A DNA stretch of 12,048 nucleotides from the NCBI GenBank assembly GCA_030550695.1, contig JAUQOX010000072.1, forward strand, positions 1-12,048, read 5' to 3'. A program made the translations under genes and the position numbers. Positions 1 through 6,869 of the stretch are shown piece by piece. The notes beneath the pieces were generated by a model, which was not told where the DNA came from, did no database searches, and was given only the letters and a program-made list of their open reading frames with translations. The DNA comes from Gemmatimonadota bacterium. Lineage in GTDB: Bacteria; Gemmatimonadota; Gemmatimonadetes; Longimicrobiales; Gaopeijiaceae. How positions within the stretch are numbered: position 1 is the first letter of the stretch; each line of letters opens with the position of its first letter.

Positions 1-77
1 AGGGTACCGGCTGGGATCTCGATGAAGGGTTTGCTGAAGAGAAGGTCGAGCCGCTTGATCACGATCGGGATGCTCAT
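1..77 (-). CDS. 5' end of an unrecognised protein gene (cut by window edge)
   Basis: An open frame runs off the left edge on the minus strand; only 25 codons are visible, beginning MSIPIVIKRLDLLFSKPFIE. The start is supported by a GGAGG six bases upstream of the ATG. The visible residues are mildly hydrophobic with two lysines and no obvious signal peptide or lipobox. I do not recognise the family. It lies on the same strand as the CBS-HEPN gene but about 470 bp downstream of it, so co-transcription is uncertain. The good ribosome-binding site is the main reason to believe it is a gene. Confidence 0.5.
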   Translation of the reverse strand, partial: MSIPIVIKRLDLLFSKPFIEIPAGT

Positions 78-546
78 GGATGGCCTCCGAAGAACTTTGG
101 GCAGCGGGAGACTGGCGAATCTGACGACCTACCTCATCAACAATATCGGGACTCCCTCTGACAACGGGGTGTGGGCTGGCGCGCCCAGCGATTCGTCCGC
201 CGACCCGAACCTCTCGGGGGCGACTCCGGGCTGAACCATGGCATCCGGCCTGATAAGGCCCTCACCCCACCCCTAATCCAGCCGATCCGCAGCTCTGCGG
301 TGGTAGAGCAGCCTCAGACGAACTCCTCCCTATTTCTGGCTTAATCGCTCTTGCAGCGGGAACAGTGGATAGAAATCTCTTCACCGGATGGCCGCAGCGG
401 GTCGGGGGAGCTACGGGGCACGCTGCCCTCGGCTGACTCTCGCCCCTCTCCTTTCTACACGTCTTTTTCCTCCTATTTTCTTTGTTCCCCGTCGCGGACC
501 CGGCGGGCCGTGCCCTCCATGGAGAGGGCTCGAGCCCAAAACGGTG
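78..546. other. Gene-poor intergenic stretch
   Basis: About 470 bases without a convincing gene. Open frames here are short, lack ribosome-binding sites and read like non-coding translation. It holds a hairpin-forming segment next to the CBS-HEPN stop codon (listed separately) and a tRNA D-arm-like fragment at 291-310 that I do not accept as a tRNA. I see no clear promoter for the minus-strand gene that starts at 77. Confidence 0.6.
512..537. terminator. Overlapping inverted repeats after the CBS-HEPN gene (possible terminator)
   Basis: Ten bases past the stop codon of the CBS-HEPN gene lie two overlapping, mutually exclusive inverted repeats. One is GCCCTC (512-517) pairing with GAGGGC (524-529) across a six-base loop. 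The other is the 12-bp palindrome GGGCTCGAGCCC (526-537). The U-run on the minus strand (TTTT) precedes rather than follows the hairpins, so this is not a canonical intrinsic terminator for that gene. Confidence 0.3.
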
Positions 547-1653
547 CTAGCCTGCAGCCGTCATCTGGAGCCGTCGAAGAAAGGAGGCGAAACGCCTGAG
601 CACCAGCATGCTGCTCTCCGGAATACCATCAGGGTCGAAATGCATAACATCATTTCGAATATCCCGAATCTTCTCGAGGTGCTCGACAAAGACCCTGCGA
701 TCCAAGCGGAGCCCAAGTTTCTCCCATATCCCCCGATCTGAAAAAAGGCGCACATAATCACCGAAAGTCAGGTCCGACACTTGAACGGCAGGTCTTTTCC
801 CCTGGCCTGCTCCCAAGAGTTCGACCAAATCGGTCGGTGAGAGGCGAAGGGAGAGGATCCGACGAAGGTGGTTTTCGATCTCCCCGATCAACAGAAAAGG
901 CTCCGCCAACTGTTGAAACTGAAGGCTCAAATCACTCGCGGTCACGATACCTACCACCCGGCGGTCCGGACTCCTTACAAGCACGTACTGATGAAGGGCG
1001 ATGATGGGAATCGCGGCAAATAGCGACTCGGAGGAAGAGATCTCATAAGCGGGATCCATGAAATCCCGAACCGGTCCGTTCGGTCGACCGAGGGCAAGAC
1101 GAGTTCCGATGCTCTGCCAAGTAAGTGCGCCTTTGACTTCCCTTTCCGTGGTCATCACCGGCAACTGGGAAAAGTCGTGGCTCAGCATGACGGTGATGGC
1201 TTCCTGGAGGCTCGCGTCCGGAGACACCGAGACCACCCCCTGGTTGGCCGCGGGCAGTTTGCTTAGGCGGTAGGTCGGATCGTCATAAGCCGGATGGTAG
1301 GCCAGTTGCCCCTCATGAGCCAGCCGTGAGACCTGCTGCGTGGGCCCTTCAACCCGCTGATCCTCTTCACCTGTCCGAGGTGCTTCGACGGCCTTGAACA
1401 CCACGTAAGAATCGATGTAGACCGACTCGAAGTCTGGCTCGGTTTTGAGGCCCACCTCATGGAGCGCGGAGCGGATCCTCTGGACGACCCCATACCCCCG
1501 CCTTTCGGCTCCGAACCATGACAACAGCGTTCGCACCCGGACCGGATCGGGCTTGGATCCGCACACCAGCTCCTCGGCAACCGCCCGAAGCCGCTCTTGC
1601 GGGCCAACCGGATCTGCCGCTTCGGGTGCTCCGTTCAGGGTAGGATCTGCCAT
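547..1653 (-). CDS. CBS-domain protein with C-terminal HEPN-like (putative RNase) domain
   Basis: 368 residues. Residues about 37-90 form a compact N-terminal module of unknown function (SWFGAERRGYGVVQRI is its core). Two CBS repeats follow: about 138-190, and about 196-248 ending VVGIVTASDLS. CBS pairs usually bind adenosine-containing ligands. Residues about 252-362 look like an all-alpha HEPN domain: helix FLLIGEIENHLRRIL, then RDIRNDVMHF carrying R333-x4-H338, the motif of HEPN ribonucleases. No signal peptide or membrane segment is visible, so it is probably cytoplasmic. The ATG at 1653 is the first in frame but has no clear Shine-Dalgarno sequence. The DNA is less GC-rich than the kinase region, and no nucleotidyltransferase partner is adjacent. 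CBS assignment is firm. HEPN assignment rests on motif and helix pattern. RNase activity and ligand gating are inference. Confidence 0.85.
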   Translation of the reverse strand: MADPTLNGAPEAADPVGPQERLRAVAEELVCGSKPDPVRVRTLLSWFGAERRGYGVVQRIRSALHEVGLKTEPDFESVYIDSYVVFKAVEAPRTGEEDQRVEGPTQQVSRLAHEGQLAYHPAYDDPTYRLSKLPAANQGVVSVSPDASLQEAITVMLSHDFSQLPVMTTEREVKGALTWQSIGTRLALGRPNGPVRDFMDPAYEISSSESLFAAIPIIALHQYVLVRSPDRRVVGIVTASDLSLQFQQLAEPFLLIGEIENHLRRILSLRLSPTDLVELLGAGQGKRPAVQVSDLTFGDYVRLFSDRGIWEKLGLRLDRRVFVEHLEKIRDIRNDVMHFDPDGIPESSMLVLRRFASFLRRLQMTAAG

Positions 1654-1884
1654 GAGGATGCGGGGGCTGGGCGGGGGGACTCCTCAGCCGGCGACCAGAA
1701 GCTCGTCGACCACCGGCAAAAGCCCGCTTCAACCGTCAATCTGGCCCGCCTTCGGAGAAAGACGCAAGGATGGGGGCGGGCCTGATCGGCCGGCGACCCC
1801 TTGGGGTCTTCTCCTTCAGAGGGAGCGCGAAGGGAGCTCGCCATGCGGCGGCTCCCTTTTCGCTTATCTCGCACCCATGGGTCT
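1654..1884. other. Intergenic region between CBS-HEPN and lipoprotein genes
   Basis: This should hold the promoter of the CBS-HEPN gene and the end of the lipoprotein transcript. A TTGACG element occurs on the minus strand around 1735, but no acceptable -10 follows at normal spacing. A short palindrome GACCCC-TT-GGGGTC lies at 1795-1808, next to the larger hairpin at 1830-1858. No gene is seen. Confidence 0.5.
1830..1858. terminator. Strong hairpin, probable terminator
   Basis: The stem pairs AAGGGAGC (1830-1837) with GCTCCCTT (1851-1858). It continues with CGCC (1839-1842) and GGCG (1847-1850) around an ATGC loop, with a single bulged T at 1838. TTTT follows on the plus strand. It lies 26 bp beyond the stop codon of the minus-strand lipoprotein gene, which it most plausibly terminates, although on that strand only two U residues follow the stem. 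The better U-tail is on the plus strand, where it could block antisense transcription. Confidence 0.55.
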
Positions 1885-2256
1885 CTATTGCCGGGTCAGC
1901 GTTATGGCCAGGTTGGTGAAGCCCGAGCCCGTCAGGCTCCCCGTGATGGTGGTCTTGCTCTGGATGGTGCCGGTGAAGTTCGTGGGGATGTACCCTTGCG
2001 CCGACAGGGTCAGGGACAGACTGGCTCCCGCCCGGGTCCCGGAGACTTGTGTTGCGATGGAGCCTCCAGGCCCGCTCATGTTCCCTGACCCCGTCACCGA
2101 CCCACGGCTCTCGCTCAGGGTCACCACCACGTTGAGTCCCGTGGTAGACCCCGACCACGTCCCGTTGATGGACATCTTCTCGGGGCCGGTGGGGCTGTCC
2201 CCGCAGGCGGCCACCAGGGTCAGGAGCAGAAGGGCAGAGAGTCGGCGTAGCATCAT
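1885..2256 (-). CDS. Small secreted lipoprotein, beta-rich
   Basis: 123 residues. A positively charged start (MMLRRLSALLLLTLVAAC) and hydrophobic core lead to a lipobox VAAC with Cys18, so it should be exported, lipidated and anchored in a membrane. The mature protein begins CGDSPTGPEK and consists of Gly/Ser/Thr-rich alternating segments (GTWSGSTTG, VTLSESRGSVTGSGNMSG, FTGTIQSKTTITGSLTG). This suggests a small antiparallel beta barrel or sandwich; its function is unknown. The CGDSPTGP start is a style I associate with Gemmatimonadota lipoproteins (recollection). GGAGGG lies just upstream of two adjacent ATGs (2254-2256 and 2251-2253), so either may be the true start. It is divergent from the GAF kinase gene across a 250-bp shared region. 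Confidence 0.85.
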   Translation of the reverse strand: MMLRRLSALLLLTLVAACGDSPTGPEKMSINGTWSGSTTGLNVVVTLSESRGSVTGSGNMSGPGGSIATQVSGTRAGASLSLTLSAQGYIPTNFTGTIQSKTTITGSLTGSGFTNLAITLTRQ

Positions 2257-2506
2257 GGTACCCTCCGGTGTGGCGGGGGCGCTCGCGGACAGGGCGCCCC
2301 CCGAACAGGGCTTCGGCGAGGGGCCGCCCCCCCCACCGGCCGCGGACGTCTCCGCAGGCCGAGGCAAGCTATCTCCCCCCTCTGACATTCTTCCCCCGGG
2401 GCCCGGGGCCGGGGGATGCAGACCTTCTCCGCCCCACGGACGCCCCCGTGACACTTTGCCCCAAGGGCCATCTTTCGCGATATTTACCTTCCTCGGGAAA
2501 GCAACC
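2257..2506. promoter_or_regulatory. Divergent promoter region, lipoprotein / GAF kinase
   Basis: A 250-bp non-coding region separates two divergently transcribed genes. It is very GC-rich, with several C and G runs and a CCCGGG-rich self-complementary block around 2395-2415. The only credible promoter is the plus-strand one at 2456-2484 (listed separately). I see no convincing -35/-10 pair for the lipoprotein gene. Confidence 0.5.
2456..2484 (+). promoter_or_regulatory. Candidate sigma-70-type promoter of the GAF histidine kinase
   Basis: TTGCCC (2456-2461), a 17-bp spacer and GATATT (2479-2484), matching TTGACA and TATAAT at four of six positions each. The -10 lies in one of the few AT-rich patches nearby. 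Transcription would begin near 2491, leaving a leader of about 16 bases before the ATG at 2507, where only a weak GGGAAAG serves as ribosome-binding site. Confidence 0.45.
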
Positions 2507-4384
2507 ATGCCCACGGACGACACTGCCCTGGTGACCCCCACCCAACACGCCCGCGCCGCGGAGCTGGCCGCGCTCTGCGACATCGGAAGCGCCATGCTCA
2601 GCACCTTGGACGTGGACGCGGTGCTGGAGCGGGTGTGCGAGAACGCCGTTCGCCTGCTGGACGGCTCGGGGGCCTGCATCACCGAGTACCGGGAAGACGA
2701 GGGGGTTTTCCTGGTCAAGACGGCCGCGGGCAGCTTCGTTCCCGCCCTGGGGCACACCTTTCCCGCCAAGTACTCCCACAGCGCCCGAGCTCTCCGGGAG
2801 GGCCGCACCGTCATTGACAACGACGTGCCCGGCGGGCCCGCCGCTTCGGTGGCGGCCGCGCTGCCGGTACCCATCGAGCGGGCCCTCATCGCCCGCTTGA
2901 GCGGACGGGAACGGATCCTGGGCACCCTGGTCCTCATTGCGGGAAAGGACCGGGAGCCGTTCACCGAGGCCGACGCGGGCCTTCTTTCCGCCTTCGCTTC
3001 CCAGGCGGCCCTGGCCGTGGAGAACGCCCGTCTCTACCAGACGGAGAAGGCCCGGGCCCAGGAGCTGGAACTCCTACGCCGTCAGCGGGAGGAGCAGATC
3101 CAGCGGCTGCACGACCTCCATGCGGCCAGTGTGGCCGTGTCTTCGGACCTGGACCTGGAGGAGCTTCTCCAGCGGGTGGCCGACGAAGCCCGGCGGCTGA
3201 CCGGCGCCGAGTACGGGGCCATGGGGATCCTCGACGAGAAGGGCACCGGCCTGGCCCGCTTCATCACCTCGGGGCTGCCCCCGGAAGCGGCCCAGGCCAT
3301 GGGCCCGCCCCCCCGGGGCCACGGGCTCCTGGGGGCCGTGATCCGGGAGCGGCGCACCCTTCGCCTCCACGGGCCCGAACTCGCCCGTCGGAGCACCGGC
3401 GTGCCCCCCGGCCACCCCATCCCCCGCTCCTTCCTGGGGGTGCCGGTCCAGGTGCGGGACCAGGTGATCGGCAACCTCTACCTCATCAACAAGGGGGGAG
3501 GTGAGCCGTTTACCGATCAAGACGAGACCATCCTCAAGATGCTGGCGGCCCAGGCGGCGGTGTCCATCGAGAACGCCCGTCTCTTTGCGGAGAAGGAGCG
3601 TCTTTTGGCCGAGCTGAACACCGCCCAGCGGGCTCGAAACCGCCTCTACGCCTACGTGAACCACGATCTGCGTAACGCCCTACACGGGGTCTCCCTCTGG
3701 GCGGAACGCCTGGAGCAGGCCACGGAGAGCGCCCAGAGCCAGGGCCTGGACACCCAGGAGGTGGCGGAGATGGCCCGGAAGATCCTTCGGGGCAGCGGCC
3801 ACGCCCTTCGCCTGGTGCGGGACGTGTTGGACCTGGCCCGGCTGGAGGAGGGCCAACTCCAGACCTGGCCCCGGCGAGTGTTGGTCCGGGATCTCCTGGA
3901 TGCTGCCTTGGACGCCATCGCCCCGGAGGCGGACCGGCGGCAGGTGCGGGTCCGCCTGGATCCGCCGCCACCCCGACTCGAGATGGTGGCCGACCCGGAC
4001 CGGGTCCTCCAGATCGTGGTCAACCTGCTCTCCAACGCGGTGAAGTTCTCCTCGGCGGGATCCGAGGTGACGCTGGCGGCCCGCCTCGGCGAGCCCCCCC
4101 CCGAAGGACCTGCACCGGACAAGGAGGGGGTCCTTTTCTGGGTGGACGATCAGGGGCCGGGGATCGCCCCCGAGCATCTGGAGGCCATTTGGGGGGAGTT
4201 CATCCAGATCAACCCCGAACCCGGCGAGCGAGGGCTCGGAATCGGCCTTACCCTGTCCAAGCAGTTGGCCCAGCACCTGGGGGGCACCCTCACCGTCCGA
4301 TCCACGCCGGGTCAGGGCTCCCGCTTCACCCTCTGGCTTCCCAGGGGTCAGGTCCCCCAGCTCAGAAACGGGTGGATCGGGTAG
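2507..4384 (+). CDS. Soluble sensor histidine kinase with two GAF domains
   Basis: 625 residues with no membrane segment, so probably cytoplasmic. GAF1 spans about 20-177 and GAF2 about 205-362; each ends in the usual alanine-rich helix (QAALAVENARLYQ, QAAVSIENARLF), and a charged coiled linker (about 178-200) joins them. A HisKA domain follows with H-box YVNHDLRNALHGV, phospho-accepting His386. The HATPase domain has N-box VNLLSNAVKFS (506-516), G1 DDQGPG (547-552) and G2 RGLGIGL (575-581), so it looks catalytically complete. There is no receiver domain, so phosphate must pass to a separate regulator. The frame stays open far upstream, but the ATG at 2507 is chosen because homology begins there and a promoter lies just before it. 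It converges with the sigma-54 regulator gene 32 bp away, a plausible partner (inference). The stimulus bound by the GAF domains cannot be read from sequence. Confidence 0.93.
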   Translation: MPTDDTALVTPTQHARAAELAALCDIGSAMLSTLDVDAVLERVCENAVRLLDGSGACITEYREDEGVFLVKTAAGSFVPALGHTFPAKYSHSARALREGRTVIDNDVPGGPAASVAAALPVPIERALIARLSGRERILGTLVLIAGKDREPFTEADAGLLSAFASQAALAVENARLYQTEKARAQELELLRRQREEQIQRLHDLHAASVAVSSDLDLEELLQRVADEARRLTGAEYGAMGILDEKGTGLARFITSGLPPEAAQAMGPPPRGHGLLGAVIRERRTLRLHGPELARRSTGVPPGHPIPRSFLGVPVQVRDQVIGNLYLINKGGGEPFTDQDETILKMLAAQAAVSIENARLFAEKERLLAELNTAQRARNRLYAYVNHDLRNALHGVSLWAERLEQATESAQSQGLDTQEVAEMARKILRGSGHALRLVRDVLDLARLEEGQLQTWPRRVLVRDLLDAALDAIAPEADRRQVRVRLDPPPPRLEMVADPDRVLQIVVNLLSNAVKFSSAGSEVTLAARLGEPPPEGPAPDKEGVLFWVDDQGPGIAPEHLEAIWGEFIQINPEPGERGLGIGLTLSKQLAQHLGGTLTVRSTPGQGSRFTLWLPRGQVPQLRNGWIG

Positions 4385-4411
4385 GGCGGATCTCCCAGCC
4401 CGGGTCTACCC
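4379..4411. terminator. Weak inverted repeat between convergent genes
   Basis: GGGTAG (4379-4384, containing the kinase stop codon) can pair with CTACCC (4406-4411) across a 21-base loop. It occupies most of the 32-bp gap between the convergent kinase and regulator genes. There is no U-tract, and the stem is short, so it is a weak candidate for a shared bidirectional terminator. Confidence 0.25.
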
Positions 4412-4416
4412 TCCCC

Positions 4417-5835
4417 CTACCGCTCCTCGTCCAGCACGTGGTGGTCCGCAAGGAGCCCCTCTTCCCGGTACTTCTTGAGCTTCCGGTAGAGGGTCCGGCG
4501 ATTGATCCCCAGGATTGCCGCAGCCTCTCCCTGGTGCCAGTGGGTCTCTTCCAGGCACTCCAGGATGTACTCCCGCTCCAGCCGCTCCAGATCCCATCGC
4601 TCGGCCCGAGCCTTGGCCAACAGGTCCCGTTCCTGCCGGCGCCCGAACGTCTGGGGGGGATCGAAGGGGATGGACTTGGCGCCGGCGTGCATGATGACGG
4701 CCCGCTCGATGAAGTTCTCCAGCTCCCGCACGTTGCCCGGCCAGTCATAGGCCATCATCCGGGCCATGGTCTCCGGCGGAATTTCCGGAGGCTCCACGCC
4801 GTTCTCCTCGGCAAAGCGGAGGCGGAAGTAGTTCGCCAGAACAGGAATGTCTTCCCGTCGGTCCCGTAGGGCGGGGACGTTGATGGGGAACACGTTGAGC
4901 CGGTAGTAGAGGTCCTCCCGGAACTCCCCCTTCTGCACCAGTTCCCCCAGGTCCCGGTTCGTGGCCGCGATGAGGCGGAAGTCCACAGGAATCAGGTCGC
5001 GTCCCCCCACCCGCTTGATCTTCCGCTCCTGGAGCACCCGGAGGAGTTTCACCTGGATGGCGGGCGAAATGGTGCTGATCTCGTCCAGAAAAAGGGTTCC
5101 TCCCGCCGCCTCCTCGAACAGGCCCCTCTTGTTCTGGATGGCGCCGGTGAAGGCGCCCTTCATGTGCCCGAAGAGCTCCGATTCCAAAAGGGTTTCGGGC
5201 AAGGCCGAACAGTTGATGGCCACGAAGGGCCGCCGGGCGCGGTCGGAAAGATCGTGGATTCCCCGGGCCACGAGTTCCTTGCCCGTGCCCGTCTCCCCGG
5301 TGATCAGGACCGTGGCCCGGGTGGGAGCCACCCGCTCCATGAGGTCGAAGAGCCGCTGCATGGGCGCGGACCTCCCCACCATGCGGGCCCCCGGCCCCTG
5401 CTCCCCCGCTCTGCGCCTAAGCTGGGCCACCTCCCGCCTCAGGGCCGCCTCTTCCCTGGCCCGCCGCATGGTAAGGAGCAGCTCTTCGGTGCGGAAGGGT
5501 TTGTTGATGTAGTCGTAGGCCCCCAGCCGCATGGCTTCCACCGCGGTATCCACCGTCCCGAAGGCCGTCATGACGATAAACTGGGCGTCGGTCTGGGTGG
5601 AGGGGGCGGCGGAAAGCACGTTCAGACCATGCATCCCGGGGAGGTTCAGGTCCAGGAGCACCAGGTCGTAGAGCTGGTTCTCCAGGGCCTTCAAGGCCTC
5701 CTCGCCCGTCTCCACAGCGTCCACCTCGTAGCCCTCCTCCTTGAGGACCTTGAGGAGGACATCCCGGACGATCTCCTCGTCCTCCACGATGAGGACCCTC
5801 GGCGCCACATCGGTTTTGACGGCTTCTTCGGTCAT
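4417..5835 (-). CDS. Sigma-54-dependent response regulator, NtrC/AtoC family
   Basis: 472 residues in the standard three-domain order. The receiver domain (about 12-125) has acidic pair E18-D19, phospho-accepting D62 in LVLLDLNLPGM, T90 and K112. The AAA+ sigma-54 interaction domain (about 152-385) has Walker A GETGTGKE (180-187), GAFTGA loop (227-232), which contacts sigma-54, and Walker B GGTLFLDE (245-252). The Fis-type helix-turn-helix lies at about 436-456 (GEAAAILGINRRTLYRKLKKY). It should bind enhancer-like sites and drive open-complex formation by sigma-54 RNA polymerase when phosphorylated. Its ATG overlaps the TGA of the upstream kinase gene (ATGA, 5832-5835), so the two are translationally coupled. 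No sigma-54 promoter is apparent in this window, so its targets are probably elsewhere. All key residues are present. Confidence 0.97.
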   Translation of the reverse strand: MTEEAVKTDVAPRVLIVEDEEIVRDVLLKVLKEEGYEVDAVETGEEALKALENQLYDLVLLDLNLPGMHGLNVLSAAPSTQTDAQFIVMTAFGTVDTAVEAMRLGAYDYINKPFRTEELLLTMRRAREEAALRREVAQLRRRAGEQGPGARMVGRSAPMQRLFDLMERVAPTRATVLITGETGTGKELVARGIHDLSDRARRPFVAINCSALPETLLESELFGHMKGAFTGAIQNKRGLFEEAAGGTLFLDEISTISPAIQVKLLRVLQERKIKRVGGRDLIPVDFRLIAATNRDLGELVQKGEFREDLYYRLNVFPINVPALRDRREDIPVLANYFRLRFAEENGVEPPEIPPETMARMMAYDWPGNVRELENFIERAVIMHAGAKSIPFDPPQTFGRRQERDLLAKARAERWDLERLEREYILECLEETHWHQGEAAAILGINRRTLYRKLKKYREEGLLADHHVLDEER

Positions 5836-6863
5836 GATTCTTCCCTGGCTCGATCCAGGTAGAGGGTGAAGGTGGCGCCCCCCAGGGCGTTTCGGGGGGT
5901 TACCCGCACCCCACCCCCCTGCTCCACCATGATCTGCCGCGTCAAGTACAACCCCATCCCCGTTCCGCCCGTGGTAGACACGAAGGGGAGAAAGATCCGC
6001 GATACCGCCTCGGGCGGCACACCTGGGCCAGAATCCTCCACGTGGAGGAGCACTCGCTCGCCCGCGACCTCGGTGCGGACCACCACCCGCCGGACGCCGT
6101 TCCAGGACTGGAGCACCGTGCGGGCGTTTAGAAGCAAGTTCACCAGAGCCTGCAGGAGGTGGTTCCGGTCAGCAACGGCCAAGACCGGGCCCGGCGCGAA
6201 CTCCGTCTCCAGGCGAATCTCCGAGCCCCGGAACGAGCCCGCCACCAGCTCGCAGGCAGCCCCGGCGATCTCGTTCACCTCCACCGGGGCCAGCTTCACC
6301 CGCCCGGGATCGGCCAAAGCGATGAGCTGACGGGTCAGATGGGCGATCCGCCCCGTCTGGCTGAGGATCCGCCGGAGACACTCCCGGGCCTCCGGGTCGT
6401 GTCCCATGGGCCCCTCCAGGAGCCGATCGGCCGTGACCTGGATGGAAGTGTTCGGCCCTCCGATCTCCTGGGCCACGGCTGCCGCCAACTGCCCCACCGC
6501 CGCCATCTGCTCCGCCTCCGCCATCCCCCGAAGCCAGTCGGGGTCCACTTCCCGCAGGGGCAGTTCCACGGCCCAGAGCCCCCCCTTCCCCGATCCCCCC
6601 TCGTCCCCCTTGGGAGCCGAGGCCCGAAGGGCCGCCTGCAGGGCCGGGGGAAACTCCGAGAGCCGATCCGGACACCCCACCCCCAACCGCTCCAGGGTCC
6701 GCCGGGCCTCGGGGCTCACCTGCACGAGTTCCCCCCGGGCATCGAAGAGCAAGACCGCCCGCCCCTCGTCCCACAGCGCCGCACAGGGCACCGGATCGCA
6801 CCCTCCCCCCGCCCCCTCCCTCAACCCCGAGCTTCGGGACGACTTTTTCCCGGGACGCTCCAT
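5832..6863 (-). CDS. NtrB-like histidine kinase lacking the phospho-acceptor His
   Basis: 343 residues, no membrane segment. A short PAS-like region (about 32-80: AVLLFDARGELVQVSPEARR) precedes a dimerisation domain whose H-box reads GQLAAAVAQEIGGPNTSIQ. Where relatives have AHEINNP, Gln132 (codon CAG) replaces the His and two Gly replace the Asn pair. The ATPase domain looks intact: N-box LVNLLLNA (240-247), G1 EDSGPG (276-281), F-box FLPF (291-294) and G2 GGTGMGL (299-305). It may be a pseudokinase that acts as phosphatase or allosteric partner (inference). A His at 175 in the second helix is available, but not at the usual place. The ATG at 6863 lies only one base after AGGAGG, an unusually tight spacing; GTG at codon 25 (CCGGTGCCC), after a GGGGGGAGGG run, is an alternative start. 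It follows the CBS gene by six bases and overlaps the regulator gene by four. Confidence 0.9.
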   Translation of the reverse strand: MERPGKKSSRSSGLREGAGGGCDPVPCAALWDEGRAVLLFDARGELVQVSPEARRTLERLGVGCPDRLSEFPPALQAALRASAPKGDEGGSGKGGLWAVELPLREVDPDWLRGMAEAEQMAAVGQLAAAVAQEIGGPNTSIQVTADRLLEGPMGHDPEARECLRRILSQTGRIAHLTRQLIALADPGRVKLAPVEVNEIAGAACELVAGSFRGSEIRLETEFAPGPVLAVADRNHLLQALVNLLLNARTVLQSWNGVRRVVVRTEVAGERVLLHVEDSGPGVPPEAVSRIFLPFVSTTGGTGMGLYLTRQIMVEQGGGVRVTPRNALGGATFTLYLDRAREES

Positions 6864-6869
6864 ACCTCC

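Noticed and set aside
281..330. tRNA-like sequence: a D-arm-like GCTC...GAGC with GGTGGTAGAGCA at 291-310
   Set aside because: No matching acceptor stem, no anticodon stem of correct length and no GGTTCGA-type T-arm follow. At most it is a decayed fragment; chance is equally likely.
1445..2506. Open frame continuing more than 350 codons upstream of the GAF kinase, in frame with it
   Set aside because: The added residues are low-complexity Pro/Arg/Gly-rich and run antisense through the CBS-HEPN and lipoprotein genes. The kinase homology, promoter and start codon all point to 2507; high GC simply removes stop codons.
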